From: DATLWN01 sp964492895
GTDB taxonomy: Bacteria; Pseudomonadota; Zetaproteobacteria; Mariprofundales; Mariprofundaceae
Direction of reading: 5' to 3'
Length of the DNA stretch: 61,845 bases
Assembly: GCA_964492895.1 (NCBI GenBank)
Contig: CAZBLR010000010.1
Coordinates: forward strand, 1-61,845
The position numbers were made by a program, and so were the translations under genes. Below, one piece after another: positions 27,316-36,198 of this stretch; position 1 is the first letter of the stretch; the number at the start of each line of letters is the position of its first letter. The notes below the pieces were generated by a model. That model worked only from the letters and a program-made list of their open reading frames with translations, was not told where the DNA came from and ran no database searches.

Positions 27316-28629
27316 ATGCGTCGCTACGAGGGGATATTTGCCGCATTTCTTGCGCCCGTGCTGTTGCTGTGTTCCTGTTCGCTGGATCTCGGGCAGGCCC
27401 TGGACTCTCACGGTGCACAGGCCGCACCCGCCCTGGCAGCGACGCAAGCTGAAGATGGCAACGGTGTCGCTTCCGATACCGCTGCCCCTACCCCTTCCGC
27501 ACCCGTCGTCCATGTCTCTCCGCTGCTGGCGGGTCTGCCGGCCTATGAGGTCGCCCGCATCCAGGCCGAGGCCAAACGCGTGTTCGCGCCGATCTGGCCG
27601 AGGATCTCGGATCGCTCCCGCTTTGTCCGCGCCCGGCTGCTGGATGTGCTGGACCGTCTGGATGCGCCCCCGGGGCTGCAGCTGGTGCCGGTTGTCGAGT
27701 CGGGATACAACCCCTATGCCCTTTCCCAGGCCGGTGCCCTCGGTCTCTGGCAGCTGATGCCCGGCACCGCACGCGTCCTGGGTGTGCGTCGCGTCAAGGG
27801 CTTCGATGGCCGCCGGCACGTCGAGGTCAGCACCGATGCCGCGGCGCGCTACCTGCTCAACCTCCATGAACAGTTCGGCAACTGGCCGCTGGCCTTCGCT
27901 GCCTACCATGACGGCCCTGGCGCTGTGGCACGTCGCATCGCCCGGCATCCGTGGCATTTGAAGGATGACATCGACAGCATGCCGGTGCCGGAGGTGACGC
28001 GAACCTACGTCCGGCACATCCTCGGCCTGGCGGCGCTGGCGAAGATGGGCGTACTGACGTTTCCTGCCCCGTATGTCACCCGCCCCCTGAATGTGCAGGC
28101 CCCGGTGGACCTGACCAAGCTGGCCCATACGGCCGGGGTCGATATCGATGAGCTGTTCAGGCTGAATCCCGGGCTGGACCGTAGCCAGTATTTTCATGGA
28201 GAGATCACGCTGCAGCTGACCGAGGAGCAATTGGCGCGCCTCGGCGATGACTGGGAACCGGAAGGCCCGAAATCCATCCGTGTCGCCGTACGCACCGGCG
28301 ATTCGCTGTGGAGCCTGGCCCGGGCCCATCATACGAGCGTCGCCTCGATCCGCCGCCTGAACCCGGGAATCTCCCGCGTACTGCATATCGGTGACCTGGT
28401 CTGGGTGCCGGCCAACAGGCTGGCTCGGGCGCAGGCGCTGCCGAACCCGCTGCTGGCCCGGGGCCGGCGCATCCACTACAGGGTCCGAGCCGGCGATTCG
28501 CTGTGGACCATCGCCAGCCGCTTCGGCACGTCGCCTCACGCCATCGCACGCATCAACCAGATCAGCATGGATACCGTGATCCGTCCGGGCGATCGACTTT
28601 GGATCCTGGCCCATCTCCGTCCCTCCTGA
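27316..28629 (+). CDS. mltD: MltD-like membrane-bound lytic murein transglycosylase with LysM repeats
   Basis: A 437-residue lipoprotein that cleaves peptidoglycan glycan strands. The signal ends in lipobox LLCSC (Cys about 21). The SLT domain has catalytic Glu in VPVVESGYNPYALSQAGALGLWQLMPGTA and AFAAYHDGPGAV. A linker leads to two LysM repeats: VRTGDSLWSLARAHHTS...IGDLVWVPA and VRAGDSLWTIASRFGTS...PGDRLWILA. The start 27316 was chosen to place the signal peptide first; its ribosome site is weak. It overlaps the start of the peptide-binding gene. Confidence 0.92.
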   Translation: MRRYEGIFAAFLAPVLLLCSCSLDLGQALDSHGAQAAPALAATQAEDGNGVASDTAAPTPSAPVVHVSPLLAGLPAYEVARIQAEAKRVFAPIWPRISDRSRFVRARLLDVLDRLDAPPGLQLVPVVESGYNPYALSQAGALGLWQLMPGTARVLGVRRVKGFDGRRHVEVSTDAAARYLLNLHEQFGNWPLAFAAYHDGPGAVARRIARHPWHLKDDIDSMPVPEVTRTYVRHILGLAALAKMGVLTFPAPYVTRPLNVQAPVDLTKLAHTAGVDIDELFRLNPGLDRSQYFHGEITLQLTEEQLARLGDDWEPEGPKSIRVAVRTGDSLWSLARAHHTSVASIRRLNPGISRVLHIGDLVWVPANRLARAQALPNPLLARGRRIHYRVRAGDSLWTIASRFGTSPHAIARINQISMDTVIRPGDRLWILAHLRPS

Positions 28630-30302
28630 GGCGGTCCCGGACCGCTTTCGCCTTTCTGGCCGCCACATTCATCCTGGCGCTGACCTCCTGTTCCGGTAGC
28701 AGTACCCCGTCGACCCCGGGCAACGACCTGACCCCCGGTCAGGCCAAGGATGACGTGCCGGCCCGTGGGGACAGGCTGGTGTCGGCCAGCATCGGTGACG
28801 CCACCACCCTGATCCCGATGCTGGCCAGCGACTCCGCCAGCCAGGACGTGGCCGGGCAGCTGTATCTCCCCCTGCTCAAGTACGACAAGAATCTGAACCT
28901 CGTCGGCCAGCTGGCCGAATCCTGGCAGGTATCCAGGGACAATCTGACGCTGACCTTCCACCTCCGGCCCGGCCTGACATGGACCGACGGCAAGCCGTTC
29001 ACCTCGGCCGATTGCATGTTCACCCTGAAGCTGATGCAGGATCCGCACACGCAGAGCCCCTTCAAGTCGGACTACGACAAGATCGCGCGCTATGAGGCCC
29101 CCGATCCCCTGACCTTCGTGGTCCACTATACCGAACCCTTCTCCCCCGCCCTGTCGACCTGGGCCTCGCTGGCCATCCTGCCCGCGCACGTGTTCAAGGG
29201 CGTGGACATCATGCATACGCCGCTGGCACGGCATCCGAAGGCGACGATCGGCCCCTATACCCTGGCCGACTGGGAGCCGCAGCAGAGCATCCTGATGCGC
29301 GCCAATCCGCACTATTACGACGGTCCGGTGTGGATCACCGAGCGCCTGACGCGCATCATCCCCGACACCTCCACGCAGTTCCTGGAGCTGGCTGCTGGGC
29401 ACCTCGATGCGATGGGGCTGACCCCGATCCAGTACCGCCGGATCTTCGACACCAAGCCGATCCTGCGCCGGGAATACAAGCGCTACCGCTATCTCGGCTT
29501 CAGCTACACCTACCTCGGCTTCAACCTGAAACGCCCGCCGTTCGACGATGTGCGCGTACGCCGGGCCATCGCCTATGCCATCGACCGCCAGGAGATCGTC
29601 GACGGCGTGCTGCTGGGGCTCGGCGATGTCATCGCCACGCCCTACAAGCCGGGAACCTACTGGGTCGACAAGGCCATCCGGCCCCGCCCCTTCGATCCGG
29701 CGAAGGCGAAGGCGCTGCTGGCCCAGGCCGGATGGACCGACCATGACGGTGACGGGCTGGTCGACAAGGACGGCAAGCCGCTCAGCTTCACGATCCTGAC
29801 CAACAACGGCAACCAGCAGCGTGCCGATACCGCCATCATCATCCAGAAACGCCTGCGCCAGGTCGGTATCGATGTGCAGATCCGGCTCGTCGAATGGTCG
29901 TCGTTCATCTCGAACTTCATCGACACGCGCAACTTCGATGCCGTGATCCTCGGCTGGGGCATGTCGCCCGAACCGGACCAGTTCGTGATCTGGCATTCCT
30001 CACAGACCGGTCCGCACCAGTTCAACTTCCTCTCCTACGCCAACCCGGTCGTCGACAAGGCACTCGTGGATGGCCGGCGTACCTTCGACCGGGCCAGGCG
30101 CAAGCACGACTACGATCGCATGCAGGAAGAGATCCACAAGGATGTGCCGGTCGTGTTCCTGTTCGCGCCCTACTCGCTGCCGGTCTATCACAAGCGCATC
30201 CACGGCATCGAGCCGGCCCCGGCCGGCATCGGCTGGAACAGCGAGCACTGGTACGTTCCGGCAGACGAGCAGAAATATCACGTGACCGCCATTACCCCGT
30301 AG
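28599..30302 (+). CDS. ABC transporter substrate-binding lipoprotein (SBP_bac_5, dipeptide/oligopeptide type)
   Basis: About 567 residues. Lipobox LTSC follows a hydrophobic signal (AFLAATFILALTSC). The family 5 binding fold shows LAESWQVSRDNLTLTFHLRPGLTWTDGKPFTSADC, ADWEPQQSILMRANPHYYDGP and VRRAIAYAIDRQEIVDGVL. No ATG lies ahead of the signal. TTG 28599 (inside the mltD-like gene) or CTG 28626 (overlapping its TGA) are the candidate starts. The matching permeases dppB and dppC lie at 36671-38496, separated by an opposite-strand block. No ATPase genes are in the window. Confidence 0.88.
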   Translation: MDPGPSPSLLRRSRTAFAFLAATFILALTSCSGSSTPSTPGNDLTPGQAKDDVPARGDRLVSASIGDATTLIPMLASDSASQDVAGQLYLPLLKYDKNLNLVGQLAESWQVSRDNLTLTFHLRPGLTWTDGKPFTSADCMFTLKLMQDPHTQSPFKSDYDKIARYEAPDPLTFVVHYTEPFSPALSTWASLAILPAHVFKGVDIMHTPLARHPKATIGPYTLADWEPQQSILMRANPHYYDGPVWITERLTRIIPDTSTQFLELAAGHLDAMGLTPIQYRRIFDTKPILRREYKRYRYLGFSYTYLGFNLKRPPFDDVRVRRAIAYAIDRQEIVDGVLLGLGDVIATPYKPGTYWVDKAIRPRPFDPAKAKALLAQAGWTDHDGDGLVDKDGKPLSFTILTNNGNQQRADTAIIIQKRLRQVGIDVQIRLVEWSSFISNFIDTRNFDAVILGWGMSPEPDQFVIWHSSQTGPHQFNFLSYANPVVDKALVDGRRTFDRARRKHDYDRMQEEIHKDVPVVFLFAPYSLPVYHKRIHGIEPAPAGIGWNSEHWYVPADEQKYHVTAITP

Positions 30303-30338
30303 GCCGCAGGACCGACCTGAGGATTTGCACGACCGGCA

Positions 30339-30977
30339 TCAGTCGCCGACACTGACGTCGATCCTGATCTCCTGCACCGATTCCACCGGCACGCCCTTGC
30401 TGATGGCCGGATAAAACATCCAGGTGCGCAGGGTATCCAGAATGATCTTGTTGATTCTCGGTTGATGGGTGGGCCGCACCAGCTCAACCGTGACCGTGCC
30501 GTCGATATGTATATGCAGGCGGGCCACGGCCACCTCGCGGATGGCCTGACTGCGCAGATCATCGGGAATGGTGGGCAGCGGATTGTAGACCGCCCTGGCG
30601 CCCATGATGTCGTGAGCGGGATGCGCATTTGCCGGTGCGGAGGGTTGTGCAGGCCTTGATACCGGCTTGGGACTTGCCGGCGCCGGCTTGGGCCGCGGCT
30701 TGGGCACGGACATGCGCCTCTTGGGTTTGACAGCGGGAACGGGCCGCTTCTGCCGTAGGGCTGCGGCAGGCGGAGCTTGGACAGGAGAAGGCGGCAATTC
30801 GACGATGCGTGCATCGACTGCCATCGGGGCGGCGTTGTCGACCGGATTTCCCGCGAAATGAGCGGCCCAGGCCCATAAGATTCCGATCCAGCATACAGCC
30901 GCGACCGCCAGGGCCCACGGGAAAATGTCCGTTTGCCGATGGTGTACGACGAGGCTTCCCGACGAACAATTAGTCAT
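30339..30977 (-). CDS. tonB: TonB energy-transducing protein
   Basis: A 212-residue protein with one N-terminal membrane helix (about 20-40: WALAVAAVCWIGILWAW) and a periplasmic Pro/Lys-rich spacer (KPKRRMSVPKPRPKPAPASPKP). The C-terminal TonB domain has REVAVARLHIHIDGTVTVELVRPT and TWMFYPAISKGVPVES. ATG 30977 overlaps the exbD stop (ATGACTAA). It delivers proton-motive energy from ExbB/ExbD to outer-membrane receptors, presumably the one encoded upstream. Confidence 0.9.
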   Translation of the reverse strand: MTNCSSGSLVVHHRQTDIFPWALAVAAVCWIGILWAWAAHFAGNPVDNAAPMAVDARIVELPPSPVQAPPAAALRQKRPVPAVKPKRRMSVPKPRPKPAPASPKPVSRPAQPSAPANAHPAHDIMGARAVYNPLPTIPDDLRSQAIREVAVARLHIHIDGTVTVELVRPTHQPRINKIILDTLRTWMFYPAISKGVPVESVQEIRIDVSVGD

Positions 30978-31368
30978 GCTTGATCGCAATCAGGAAGTGT
31001 TCGACCCCTGCTTGCCGGGCATGCAGCATGGCCTGGACGACCACCCCCTGGGGGGCGGCCGTATCCGCCGAGACGACGACCGACTTGCCGGGCACGCCGG
31101 TGGCCTTGAGTACGGCGGCAAGCGAATCGAGCGTCACCGGCGTATGGTTGATGTAGAGCTTGCTGTCCCGGGTGACGGTCAGGGTTGCCGGCACGTCCTT
31201 GCCGAGCTGTTCGGCCTTGCCTTGAGGCAGGTTGACCTGCAGCGAATGCAGGTTCTGCATCGACAGCGAGGCCAGCATGAAGGTGGCAAGCAGGAAGAAC
31301 ATCACATCGATCATCGGGATGATCTCGATGCGTCCCTTGCGATAGCCTCTTGCCCTATTCAGTTTCAC
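30970..31368 (-). CDS. exbD: Biopolymer transport protein ExbD
   Basis: A 132-residue inner-membrane subunit. The single helix includes the essential membrane Asp in IIPMIDVMFFLLATFML, followed by a periplasmic domain with VNLPQGKAEQ and VVVSADTAAPQG. It overlaps exbB by 14 bases and tonB by 8 bases, so the three are one unit. Confidence 0.95.
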   Translation of the reverse strand: MKLNRARGYRKGRIEIIPMIDVMFFLLATFMLASLSMQNLHSLQVNLPQGKAEQLGKDVPATLTVTRDSKLYINHTPVTLDSLAAVLKATGVPGKSVVVSADTAAPQGVVVQAMLHARQAGVEHFLIAIKHD

Positions 31369-32002
31369 GGCCGCCTCCCTGTTGGTCGATGCGGATGTGG
31401 TCGATCAGCCGTGTCCCCAGACGCTCCATTTCATCGAGCGTCTGCGACTGCAGCTTTGCGAAGAAATTGAACCCGAACAGGGCGGCCAGCGCGATGATCA
31501 GGCCCAGTGCCGTCGCAATCAGCGCCTGTGCCACGCCACCGGTCACTCCGCTGGGATTGACCAAACCATTGGCGCCGATCAGGTGGAACGAATGCATCAT
31601 CCCTCCGATGGTGCCGACCAGCCCCATCAGCGGCGCTGCCGTAACGATGGTCTCCAGTAGCCACAGACGCCGGGACAGCGACACCTCGATGAGTTTGGCT
31701 TCGTCCGCGGCCCTGGACTCGATCCACCATACGGGCTGGCTCCGGTTGGCCACGATCACGCCGAAAAAACGCCTCAGGTAATGCATGTCCTGCATCGACG
31801 ACAATCTTTGTGTCAATGCATCCCACGCAAAATTGTAGGTTTCGATCAATTCCCGCGTATCGCCCGCAAGCCGGGTATACCGCCAGTAGATGATCCCCTT
31901 CTCGAGCAGAATCGCCATGGCAAGCACCGCCACCAACGACAGCGGCAGCATCATGACGCCTCCAAGCATCAGCATATCCATTGTTTCGTGCAGACCCACC
32001 AT
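31355..32002 (-). CDS. exbB: MotA/TolQ/ExbB proton channel protein
   Basis: A 215-residue protein with three hydrophobic segments: about 10-32, then VTAAPLMGLVGTIGGMMHSF (TM2) and GGVAQALIATALGLIIALAALFGFN (TM3), the family signature. The ATG at 32002 has an AGGAG site. It is placed 56 bases after the receptor gene and is probably cotranscribed. Confidence 0.95.
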   Translation of the reverse strand: MVGLHETMDMLMLGGVMMLPLSLVAVLAMAILLEKGIIYWRYTRLAGDTRELIETYNFAWDALTQRLSSMQDMHYLRRFFGVIVANRSQPVWWIESRAADEAKLIEVSLSRRLWLLETIVTAAPLMGLVGTIGGMMHSFHLIGANGLVNPSGVTGGVAQALIATALGLIIALAALFGFNFFAKLQSQTLDEMERLGTRLIDHIRIDQQGGGRETE

Positions 32003-32058
32003 GATTTTCTCCTTTTGAAACCGGGGCCTGATGCAGGCCCCGGCCACATTTCCTTGAT

Positions 32059-34413
32059 CTAGAACGCCTTGCTCAACTCCGCATAGAATGCGCGGCGGGG
32101 CCCGTATTGCGGCGCCCCCACACCGACACCGGTGCCATCGCGAATCAGGTAAACCTTGTCGAAGATGTTGATGACACTGAGCCGGGCCTCGATCCCGCCG
32201 AGGCTGTCGCTTCTGAAGCTGTGGGCCAGGGACCCGTTGGCCTGAAAATACGCCGGGAGATGGCCGGTATTGGCAAACCCGCTGCGCAGGCCGCTGCCGT
32301 AGAGTCCGTCGAGGCTCACCGTCGTGTGGTGCCAGTCATAGGAAACGCCGGTGGAGCCGGTCAGCGTCTGGTCATGGTCCAGATGGATCCAGTGCGTGGC
32401 GATGTAACTGAGCTCGGCCGGATCGAAGTTGTACTGGCTCGATACGATGCCTTTGCCCAGGGCAGTGGCCCGGGCGAGGTTCAGGTAGGCGGATAGGTTG
32501 TCGCGATGATACGAGGCGGTCAGCTCCACCCCGTAGATTCTGCCCTGGCTGTAATTGAACGGCGTGAAGACCATCGCCGCCCCGAACTGGCCCTCGTCGA
32601 GCAGATTCGTCACCTGCCGGTAATAGCCGTCGATGCCGACGGTGACATAAGGGCCGAACTGCTGCGAGATGCCGGCGTCATAATAGTTCGAGGACTGCGC
32701 CTTTACCGGATCGTTGCCGCTGCCCGGGGGGGCGTTGGTGGTGTTCTGGTAAAGCGCGATGGTCGTCGGCGCGATCAGTTCGGTCGGTGGCGGCGTGAAA
32801 TAGCGGGCATAGCCGGCATGCAGCGTGGTCGTCGGCGTCAGCCGGTAAACGAAACCGATGCGCGGACTCCACTGGCTGGCGGTGACATAGGCGTTCACCC
32901 AATCCGCCCGCAGGCCGTAATTGACCGTCAGCTTGTCGTTCAGCCGCCACTCGTCCTGCACATAGACCCCGTAGAGCTGGGATACCTTGGAACTGTTGTC
33001 GCTGATCGCGAACGGCACGGAGCTGGACTGGACACCGGCGACCGTCGGGAATACCAGGGAATCGTTATAGCTGGCCGAGCGTTCGTTGCTGAGGAACAGG
33101 CCGGTGCGCAACGTATGATGCGGGGTCACCTTGTAGCTGGCATCGGCTTGCAATCCTGAGGCGAGACTGGATCGTTTGATGTTCGATGCCACGCCGGTGT
33201 AGATCAGATCGCCGATCGGATCGGGATAGAACACCACCTGCGAATAGCGCGTGAAGGCGCTGAGTTGGTAATCAAGCCCGTTATCCAGGCTCTGCTGCAG
33301 GGCCACGATGCCGTAGTGCGTCAGCTCATGCTGGTTGTCGTTCAGGTTTGCCGACGGATAGCTCGGAACCCCGCTGTAGGTATAGTTCTGAGCCTGCCCG
33401 GGATTGTTCGGGATCTGGAAGGCATTGTCGGAGGTGCCGCTGATCAGGCTGAGCTGGGTCGTATCGTTCAGCAGATAGGACAGATAGGCGAAGCCATCGC
33501 CCCGGATCTGCCGGTCGTGCAACGCGCTCCTGGCCGGCGTCGGGTTCTCGATGCCCAGATTGTTGCGCTCTTGCGAGCCGGTCACATAGTAGCTAAGCCG
33601 GTTCTCACTGCCGCTGAGCTCGGCATAGGCCTTCCTGGTGTCATGGCTTCCGCCCATGACGCCAATGCGGCCGCCCTGCTCAAACGCTCCGGTCCTGGTG
33701 TGGATGTTGACGATGCCGGCGGTACGATAGCCGTACTGCGCCGGCAGCGCCCCGGTCAGCAGGTCCAGGCTTTGAGCAAACCTTGTATCCAGTGCCTGGC
33801 CGAAGCCGGTGATGCTTTCGGGGATGATGATATCGTTGATGCGGTACTGGATATCGCCGTGATCGCCACGGACATGGATCTGTCCGAACGAATCCTGGGC
33901 GACACCCGGAGCGCGCAGGACGACCTTGTCCAGTGACGTATTCCTGCCTTCCGGCAGAGTGGCGAGGCTCTCGTCCGCCATCTTGTAGACGCTGCTTCCC
34001 GTTTCGACGGAAATGGCATTTCTGGCCTGCCGCAATCGCTTGGCGACGACCTGGATCTCCAGTGCCTTGGTACTTGCCAGCACCAGGTCCACCGTCATGG
34101 CGGGTTCGGCCACGAGATTGGCCACCTTGATACTGTTGCGATACCCGGACTTCTCGGCGGTCACCACGTACACGCCGACCGGCAGCCCGGAGACGGCGAA
34201 ATGCCCCTGCGTATCGCTTTGCGCGGACATCACGACTTTTCCAGCCGCATCCTTGACGCTGACCACGGCGCCGGCGAGCGGATGGCCGATGGCATCACTG
34301 ACGATGCCGCTGACCTTGCCCACATTCTGTACCGGCGCCCCTTCGGCATTCACGGTACAGATCACCAGGCAAAGCAGCATGAATATCAAATGCTTTGCAA
34401 AAAAATAGCGCAT
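32059..34413 (-). CDS. TonB-dependent outer-membrane receptor
   Basis: A 784-residue receptor. A signal peptide ends near NAEGAP. A carboxypeptidase-regulatory-like domain (about 28-105: GIVSDAIGHPLAGAVVSVKDA) is followed by a TonB-box-like EIQVVAKR, a plug (about 125-235: LRAPGVAQDSFGQIHVRGDHGDIQYRIND) and a 22-strand barrel ending in Phe (AFYAELSKAF). GGAGGG precedes the ATG at 34413. The ligand is unknown. Placement behind a Fur/Zur gene and before exbBD-tonB suggests a metal or metallophore, but the CarboxypepD_reg/plug type is also used for other nutrients. Confidence 0.93.
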   Translation of the reverse strand: MRYFFAKHLIFMLLCLVICTVNAEGAPVQNVGKVSGIVSDAIGHPLAGAVVSVKDAAGKVVMSAQSDTQGHFAVSGLPVGVYVVTAEKSGYRNSIKVANLVAEPAMTVDLVLASTKALEIQVVAKRLRQARNAISVETGSSVYKMADESLATLPEGRNTSLDKVVLRAPGVAQDSFGQIHVRGDHGDIQYRINDIIIPESITGFGQALDTRFAQSLDLLTGALPAQYGYRTAGIVNIHTRTGAFEQGGRIGVMGGSHDTRKAYAELSGSENRLSYYVTGSQERNNLGIENPTPARSALHDRQIRGDGFAYLSYLLNDTTQLSLISGTSDNAFQIPNNPGQAQNYTYSGVPSYPSANLNDNQHELTHYGIVALQQSLDNGLDYQLSAFTRYSQVVFYPDPIGDLIYTGVASNIKRSSLASGLQADASYKVTPHHTLRTGLFLSNERSASYNDSLVFPTVAGVQSSSVPFAISDNSSKVSQLYGVYVQDEWRLNDKLTVNYGLRADWVNAYVTASQWSPRIGFVYRLTPTTTLHAGYARYFTPPPTELIAPTTIALYQNTTNAPPGSGNDPVKAQSSNYYDAGISQQFGPYVTVGIDGYYRQVTNLLDEGQFGAAMVFTPFNYSQGRIYGVELTASYHRDNLSAYLNLARATALGKGIVSSQYNFDPAELSYIATHWIHLDHDQTLTGSTGVSYDWHHTTVSLDGLYGSGLRSGFANTGHLPAYFQANGSLAHSFRSDSLGGIEARLSVINIFDKVYLIRDGTGVGVGAPQYGPRRAFYAELSKAF

Positions 34414-34494
34414 TGTTCCCTCCACATGCATTGCTGCACACGGCATCAAAGAGCCGGCGCATCCGTCATTCAATTCATCGATGTTTCGGACGGG

Positions 34495-34839
34495 TTATGC
34501 GAAGGGAGGGGCTCGGATAAGCGAGGAACGCAGACAGGCAACAGCCGGCAGGCGGAACACGGGCGTGTCCATCCCGGTATCGATGCCGGTCGGCATGGGC
34601 ATGCCGATGGCGATGTTCGTGGTAAAGCCATGCGCCACGGCCTTTTCGTAGGCGCACAGGCTGCATACGATGGGTTTGTGCAGGCCGGTCTCGTGGTGAT
34701 GAAACTCAATCTCCGCCCACATGCTGCTGACCACGGCGATCGCGGCCAGCATGCACGCGGTGGAACGCAGACGAAAGCCAGTTGAGACGATTTGGAAAAA
34801 GGACCGGTTCACGGTCGTGCTTTTGAGCAGCGGGCGCAT
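34495..34839 (-). CDS. Small His/Cys-rich exported or membrane protein, unknown
   Basis: 114 residues. One hydrophobic segment (about 27-45, TACMLAAIAVVSSMW) is followed directly by FHHHETGLHKPIVCSLCAYEKAVAHG, a possible metal-binding His3 plus CxxC cluster. The C-terminal half is Met/Pro/Gly-rich. Ribosome site AGGGAG lies just before the ATG at 34839, and the gene starts inside the end of the Fur-family gene (31-base overlap), so the two are coupled. It resembles the short His/Cys proteins seen in metal-regulated loci (DUF2946-like), but I cannot assign a family with certainty. Confidence 0.7.
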   Translation of the reverse strand: MRPLLKSTTVNRSFFQIVSTGFRLRSTACMLAAIAVVSSMWAEIEFHHHETGLHKPIVCSLCAYEKAVAHGFTTNIAIGMPMPTGIDTGMDTPVFRLPAVACLRSSLIRAPPFA

Positions 34840-35258
34840 TCTCCCTGAATATCCAAGGCGATCCTGCGAAGCCGGAATCCGTGCGGCAACCGGGGAGTGC
34901 GCGGCGCAGGCACGTCGAGACAATACACACCACCACACGCAAGGCAGTGAAAGTGGCCGTGCGCGGAATGGTTGCCGTTGGGTTCGGCTGCGCTATAGCG
35001 GAACACGCCGCGCGCATCGGCGGCCTTGTGCGCAAGCCCATGATCGGAAAACCAGTCCAGAACGCGGTAAAGCGTCACCCGATCCATCTTTTTGCCGGCC
35101 TTGGCGAGCATGGCTTCAATATCGGCATGACTCAAGGGAGATGGAGCAGCCTTCAGCAGGGCCAAAACAGATATTCGTGCTCCGGTCGCGCGTGCGCCTG
35201 CGGCACGTATGGCATCAGCTATATGAATAGGAGGTGCATTCCCTGCCGCGCGTTTCAT
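34809..35258 (-). CDS. Fur-family regulator, probably Zur
   Basis: 149 residues. The winged-helix domain has PLSHADIEAMLAKAGKKMDRVTLYRVLDWFSDHGL, typical of the family. The dimerisation domain has HGHFHCLACGGVYCLD and a second CxxC (ECARC) at the C-terminus, forming the structural zinc site. The context (small His/Cys protein, TonB receptor, exbBD-tonB) and HCxxC pattern favour zinc rather than iron sensing; this is inference. A perfect palindrome 14 bases upstream of the start suggests autoregulation. Confidence 0.85.
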   Translation of the reverse strand: MKRAAGNAPPIHIADAIRAAGARATGARISVLALLKAAPSPLSHADIEAMLAKAGKKMDRVTLYRVLDWFSDHGLAHKAADARGVFRYSAAEPNGNHSAHGHFHCLACGGVYCLDVPAPRTPRLPHGFRLRRIALDIQGECARCSKARP

Positions 35259-35271
35259 GGCGAAACATTAA

Positions 35272-35286
35272 TGCAACCATGTTGCA
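35272..35286. promoter_or_regulatory. Palindromic operator candidate upstream of the Fur/Zur gene
   Basis: TGCAACCATGTTGCA is a perfect 6-3-6 dyad 14 bases before the regulator's start codon. Further dyads (AAAC-tgcat-GTTT at about 35292-35304, TTGTACAA at about 35307-35314) follow within 30 bases. The position fits a repressor covering its own promoter. The sequence differs from the best-known enterobacterial Zur box, so the assignment is tentative. Confidence 0.5.
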
Positions 35287-35459
35287 AGTGCAAACTGCAT
35301 GTTTGTTGTACAAATGCGGCCAGTGGCTCCCCCGGGAACTGGCCAAGCTAATCCAGCACTTACATCGTAATAGATCGTAGTGCCAAGGCTTAATTCCACC
35401 TTGTAGCACTCCAAATGAGACATATCGGTCTGGTTCAAGTACGCGGCAGGCGCGCCGTC
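35287..35459. other. Gene-poor stretch between the regulator and the secreted-protein gene
   Basis: AT-richer DNA with no convincing gene. A minus-strand frame of about 51 codons starting MSHLECYKVELSL lacks a ribosome site and family resemblance. It probably contains the promoter for the Zur-receptor-exbBD-tonB unit on the minus strand. Confidence 0.4.
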
Positions 35460-35507
35460 AAAAGAGCCGCCCCGTCGCGGTCCGGAAATCCGGGGCGACG
35501 GGGCGGC
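35457..35507 (-). terminator. Strong intrinsic terminator after the secreted-protein gene
   Basis: A perfect 13-bp GC stem GCCGCCCCGTCGC / GCGACGGGGCGGC (35466-35478 with 35495-35507) with an inner 5-bp CCGGA/TCCGG helix. On the minus strand it is followed by TCTTTTGA. It lies 34 bases past the stop at 35541 and separates that gene from the Zur unit. Confidence 0.88.
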
Positions 35508-35540
35508 CATGTTGCCGAGCAGGATGCCGACGTCGGGTTG

Positions 35541-36098
35541 TTATTTCTCCTCGCCGCTGACGTTGGCGTAAAACGCGATGCCGGTCTTGGGATCCTCGTA
35601 GAGCTGGACCCACACGTCTTCGCCCTGGGCGGTATCGGGGACACTTGCAGGCGGAATCAGCGCCTTCAGGCTCAGGTCCTTGTCCGAGGTGATCTCGAGG
35701 ATCTTGCACAGGCCGCCGACGGCAAAGGAGGTCGTATCCTTCGTGCTGTTATCCTGAAAGCTCAATTGGCAGTTGATGCCGGAATCGCCGAGCTTGCCGC
35801 CCTTGTCGGCACGCAGCACGTCGGTCTGGATGTTGACGACATCCCCGTCCTTGATGTCCGCCGTATGCGACAGCAGCAGGATGTGGGAACCGGCCTCCAT
35901 ATTGGTGATGAAGCTGCTGAAGTGGCCCAGTACGAGCGCATCGTAATCCCATTTCCCATGCGGGTCGTTCTTCTGGAATGCGGCAAAATTGAGAAAGCGG
36001 ATTCCATGTCCTGCCGCTGATGCCGGCGCGATGCCCGCCATCATCGATACCATCACTACTCCGAGACCCAGCCCGAAGATCTTCCTTGTCATCATCAT
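35541..36098 (-). CDS. Secreted protein of unknown function
   Basis: 185 residues starting MMMTRKIFGLG, with a signal peptide cleaved after about ASA (residue 31). The mature part (about 155 residues) is mostly beta-like with two cysteines (INCQLSF and GLCKILE) that could form a disulphide, and blocks GIRFLNFAAFQ, KWDYDALVLGHF and GEDVWVQLYEDP. GGGGAGGG precedes the ATG. No family recognised. It lies 100 bases downstream of another small exported protein on the same strand and ends in a strong terminator, so they may be one unit. Confidence 0.75.
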   Translation of the reverse strand: MMMTRKIFGLGLGVVMVSMMAGIAPASAAGHGIRFLNFAAFQKNDPHGKWDYDALVLGHFSSFITNMEAGSHILLLSHTADIKDGDVVNIQTDVLRADKGGKLGDSGINCQLSFQDNSTKDTTSFAVGGLCKILEITSDKDLSLKALIPPASVPDTAQGEDVWVQLYEDPKTGIAFYANVSGEEK

Positions 36099-36198
36099 TA
36101 CCCTCCCCGTTATTTGGGTCCCATCGGGACCGTGATCAAACCCCCAGGGCTGCTCTATCCGCGTGTCCGGCGCAGCCGCATTGCTTGTCCGTGTATCG

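Noticed and set aside
35268..35510. Small minus-strand frame starting MSHLECYKVELSL
   Set aside because: No ribosome site or recognisable domain, and it overlaps the terminator and likely Zur promoter region.
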